NCBI GenBank assembly: GCA_947502635.1
Contig: CANNAN010000001.1
Span: 186,001 to 250,000, forward strand
From: an uncultured Flavobacteriaceae bacterium
GTDB lineage: Bacteria > Bacteroidota > Bacteroidia > Flavobacteriales > Flavobacteriaceae
Direction: 5' to 3'
DNA length: 64,000 bases
Shown: positions 62,882-64,000 of the stretch, in pieces
Position numbering within the stretch: position 1 is the stretch's first letter
How the letters are laid out: every line of letters starts with the position of its first letter
Program-made: the position numbers and the translations under genes
Notes under the pieces: model-generated
Seen by the model: the letters and a program-made list of their open reading frames with translations, nothing else
What the model was told of the DNA's origin: nothing
The model's database searches: none

Positions 62882-63967
62882 TTAATTTACTAAAATTCTA
62901 TCTATCAATTTTTGTTTTGCAATAGTATCATTACCAAAAAGCCAACGTAATATATTGTCCTCCCAAATATCTTCGTATTGTTTCTTATTGATTATATTTT
63001 TTTCAATGGCTAGGTCTAATAACTTTCCAGGGTAAGAAGATTGTGCATCACTTTCCATTTCCCCTAAAGGATAAGGGTCGTCTAGCCCCATGATAACTTG
63101 ATTGCTGCCTTGACGATCTATCATGAGTTTTAATGAGTCGGTATCATGTACCAAGGTGTCAAAATATATATTTGGATGTCCGACAGCTTTTCTTGGATGG
63201 TGTTTTCCTTCAAATAAATCTGGTCTACCATCAAATCCTTGAATACGTCTTCCTAAATTCATTTGTGCTAGTTGTCCGCCATGCGCAAAACAAGTTCTTA
63301 TATTAGGAAAGCGTTCTTGCATTCCATTTAATGTATAAAAATGATAGGCATCTCCACACTGTGCAAGCATCCATATTAAATGAAATCGCCATGATGAATT
63401 TTCTAGATTTATCATTTTATCCCCATCGTAAGGATGTATTTCAATAGCTAATTTGTATTTATTGGCTAATTCAAAGATGGCATCATTTTCTTGATCAAAA
63501 ACAGATCGCCACTGGCCAATAGAATCCATAAAGTGTGTTGGTAAACACAGTACTTTCATGTCTAATTGCTCAACACAACGCTCAATTTCATATAAAGCAC
63601 CATGAATAAACCCAGGGTGCACTACAAAACCGCAAGTGAATTTTTGAGGATGGTCATGCTGTATTCTTGCATTAAAATCATTTTGAAAACGGAGTGCCTT
63701 TTTCATTTCTTCTAAGCGTAGACCATTACCATAAAGCTGTGATAAGTTTAAAACAACGGCATGATCTAATTTGTTGCGTTCCATCCATTCCAGCTTTTCA
63801 TGTAAGAAGAAACTAGAATGTGTTACTGGTCTGCTCCAGCCTTTTTGAAGCATGTACTTACGTTCGTCATCCACCCAAAAAATTTCTTTTTCTTTCATGA
63901 ATTGGGGGATTTCCTCAGGGTAAGGAAGTAAATGCGAATGCCCATTAATGCGGAGTTTGCGTGCCAT
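62882..63967 (-). CDS. ACMSD-like amidohydrolase (probable aminocarboxymuconate-semialdehyde decarboxylase)
   Basis: A 361-residue amidohydrolase. The metal-binding HxH is near the N-terminus in INGHSHLLPYP, a further His lies in AIEIHPYDG, and FAHGGQLAQM and GLDDPYPLGEME provide the late His and Asp. The HGG and DxPYPLGE patterns match aminocarboxymuconate-semialdehyde decarboxylase, a kynurenine-pathway enzyme of tryptophan breakdown, rather than a hydrolase. Other ACMSD-like decarboxylases cannot be excluded. The rest of the pathway is not in the window but could lie past the right edge, upstream on the same strand. Confidence 0.75.
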   Translation of the reverse strand: MARKLRINGHSHLLPYPEEIPQFMKEKEIFWVDDERKYMLQKGWSRPVTHSSFFLHEKLEWMERNKLDHAVVLNLSQLYGNGLRLEEMKKALRFQNDFNARIQHDHPQKFTCGFVVHPGFIHGALYEIERCVEQLDMKVLCLPTHFMDSIGQWRSVFDQENDAIFELANKYKLAIEIHPYDGDKMINLENSSWRFHLIWMLAQCGDAYHFYTLNGMQERFPNIRTCFAHGGQLAQMNLGRRIQGFDGRPDLFEGKHHPRKAVGHPNIYFDTLVHDTDSLKLMIDRQGSNQVIMGLDDPYPLGEMESDAQSSYPGKLLDLAIEKNIINKKQYEDIWEDNILRWLFGNDTIAKQKLIDRILVN

Positions 63968-64000
63968 ATTTTTTATTTAAACTTTTTTAGGAGCTTTCAT

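Noticed and set aside
63977-64000. Minus-strand frame reading M-K-A-P-K-K-V then TAA at the right edge
   Set aside because: Only eight codons are visible. It may be the 3' end of the next upstream gene, but nothing distinguishes it from chance.

Overview
The window looks like chromosomal DNA from a low-GC marine or environmental member of the Flavobacteriaceae (Bacteroidota). The evidence is the A+T-rich sequence, the SusC/SusD pair, two type IX secretion (T9SS) components (PorT and the DUF5103 plug-type protein), a complete Na+-NQR operon, a TamL-type outer-membrane assembly lipoprotein, UbiE/MenG for menaquinone, and several -7 boxes of the TAnnTTTG type that the Bacteroidota sigma factor uses. 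No rRNA, prophage, insertion sequence or CRISPR array was seen. One tRNA (Gly, anticodon TCC) is present.

Layout. 0-6 kb: tamL, a SpoU-type rRNA methyltransferase, an orphan ORF bounded by CAGT/ACTG inverted repeats, porT and menG. 6-9.6 kb: trkA-trkH potassium uptake and an orphan response regulator. 9.6-10.8 kb: a candidate small RNA or attenuator and two small proteins with one C-terminal membrane segment each. 10.8-21.3 kb: a colinear locus of a hybrid one-protein regulator, SusC, SusD and a fused PI-PLC/GDPD-like plus alkaline phosphatase enzyme. It is built like a polysaccharide utilisation locus, but its only enzyme is a phosphoesterase. 21.4-30.5 kb: aminotransferase, fatty acid desaturase, rsmG, a TPR protein, an ECF42-like sigma factor with its YCII/DGPF partner, uxuA and pruA. 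30.6-34.4 kb: NRDE protein, a predicted permuted papain-like protein, apaG and the T9SS plug-type protein. 34.5-44.8 kb: nqrABCDEF, followed by two uncharacterised small proteins, a DUF4846 protein, a lipoprotein and apbE, whose product attaches FMN to NqrB and NqrC. 44.9-53.6 kb: housekeeping genes (DUF423, methyltransferase, GxxExxY protein, map, CoA transferase, HAD hydrolase, gpmI, ankyrin protein, M48 protease, GNAT, tRNA-Gly, pepE). 53.7-64 kb: three tandem diverged paralogues with a carboxypeptidase-regulatory-like domain, a DUF6702 protein, an M1 peptidase, tatA, a TPR hybrid histidine kinase, an O-methyltransferase and an ACMSD-like amidohydrolase at the right edge.

Most notable: (1) the regulator of the SusCD/phosphoesterase locus keeps the architecture of a hybrid two-component system but has lost the phospho-accepting His, the ATP-binding boxes and the receiver Asp, which suggests direct signalling from sensor to AraC domain; (2) a family of CAGT/ACTG repeats brackets one ORF and forms a hairpin inside the nqr operon; (3) a candidate RNA at about 9.7 kb has mutually exclusive terminator and anti-terminator pairings; (4) three tandem secreted paralogues of unknown role; (5) a GxxExxY gene whose conserved N-terminus lies upstream of any usual start codon.
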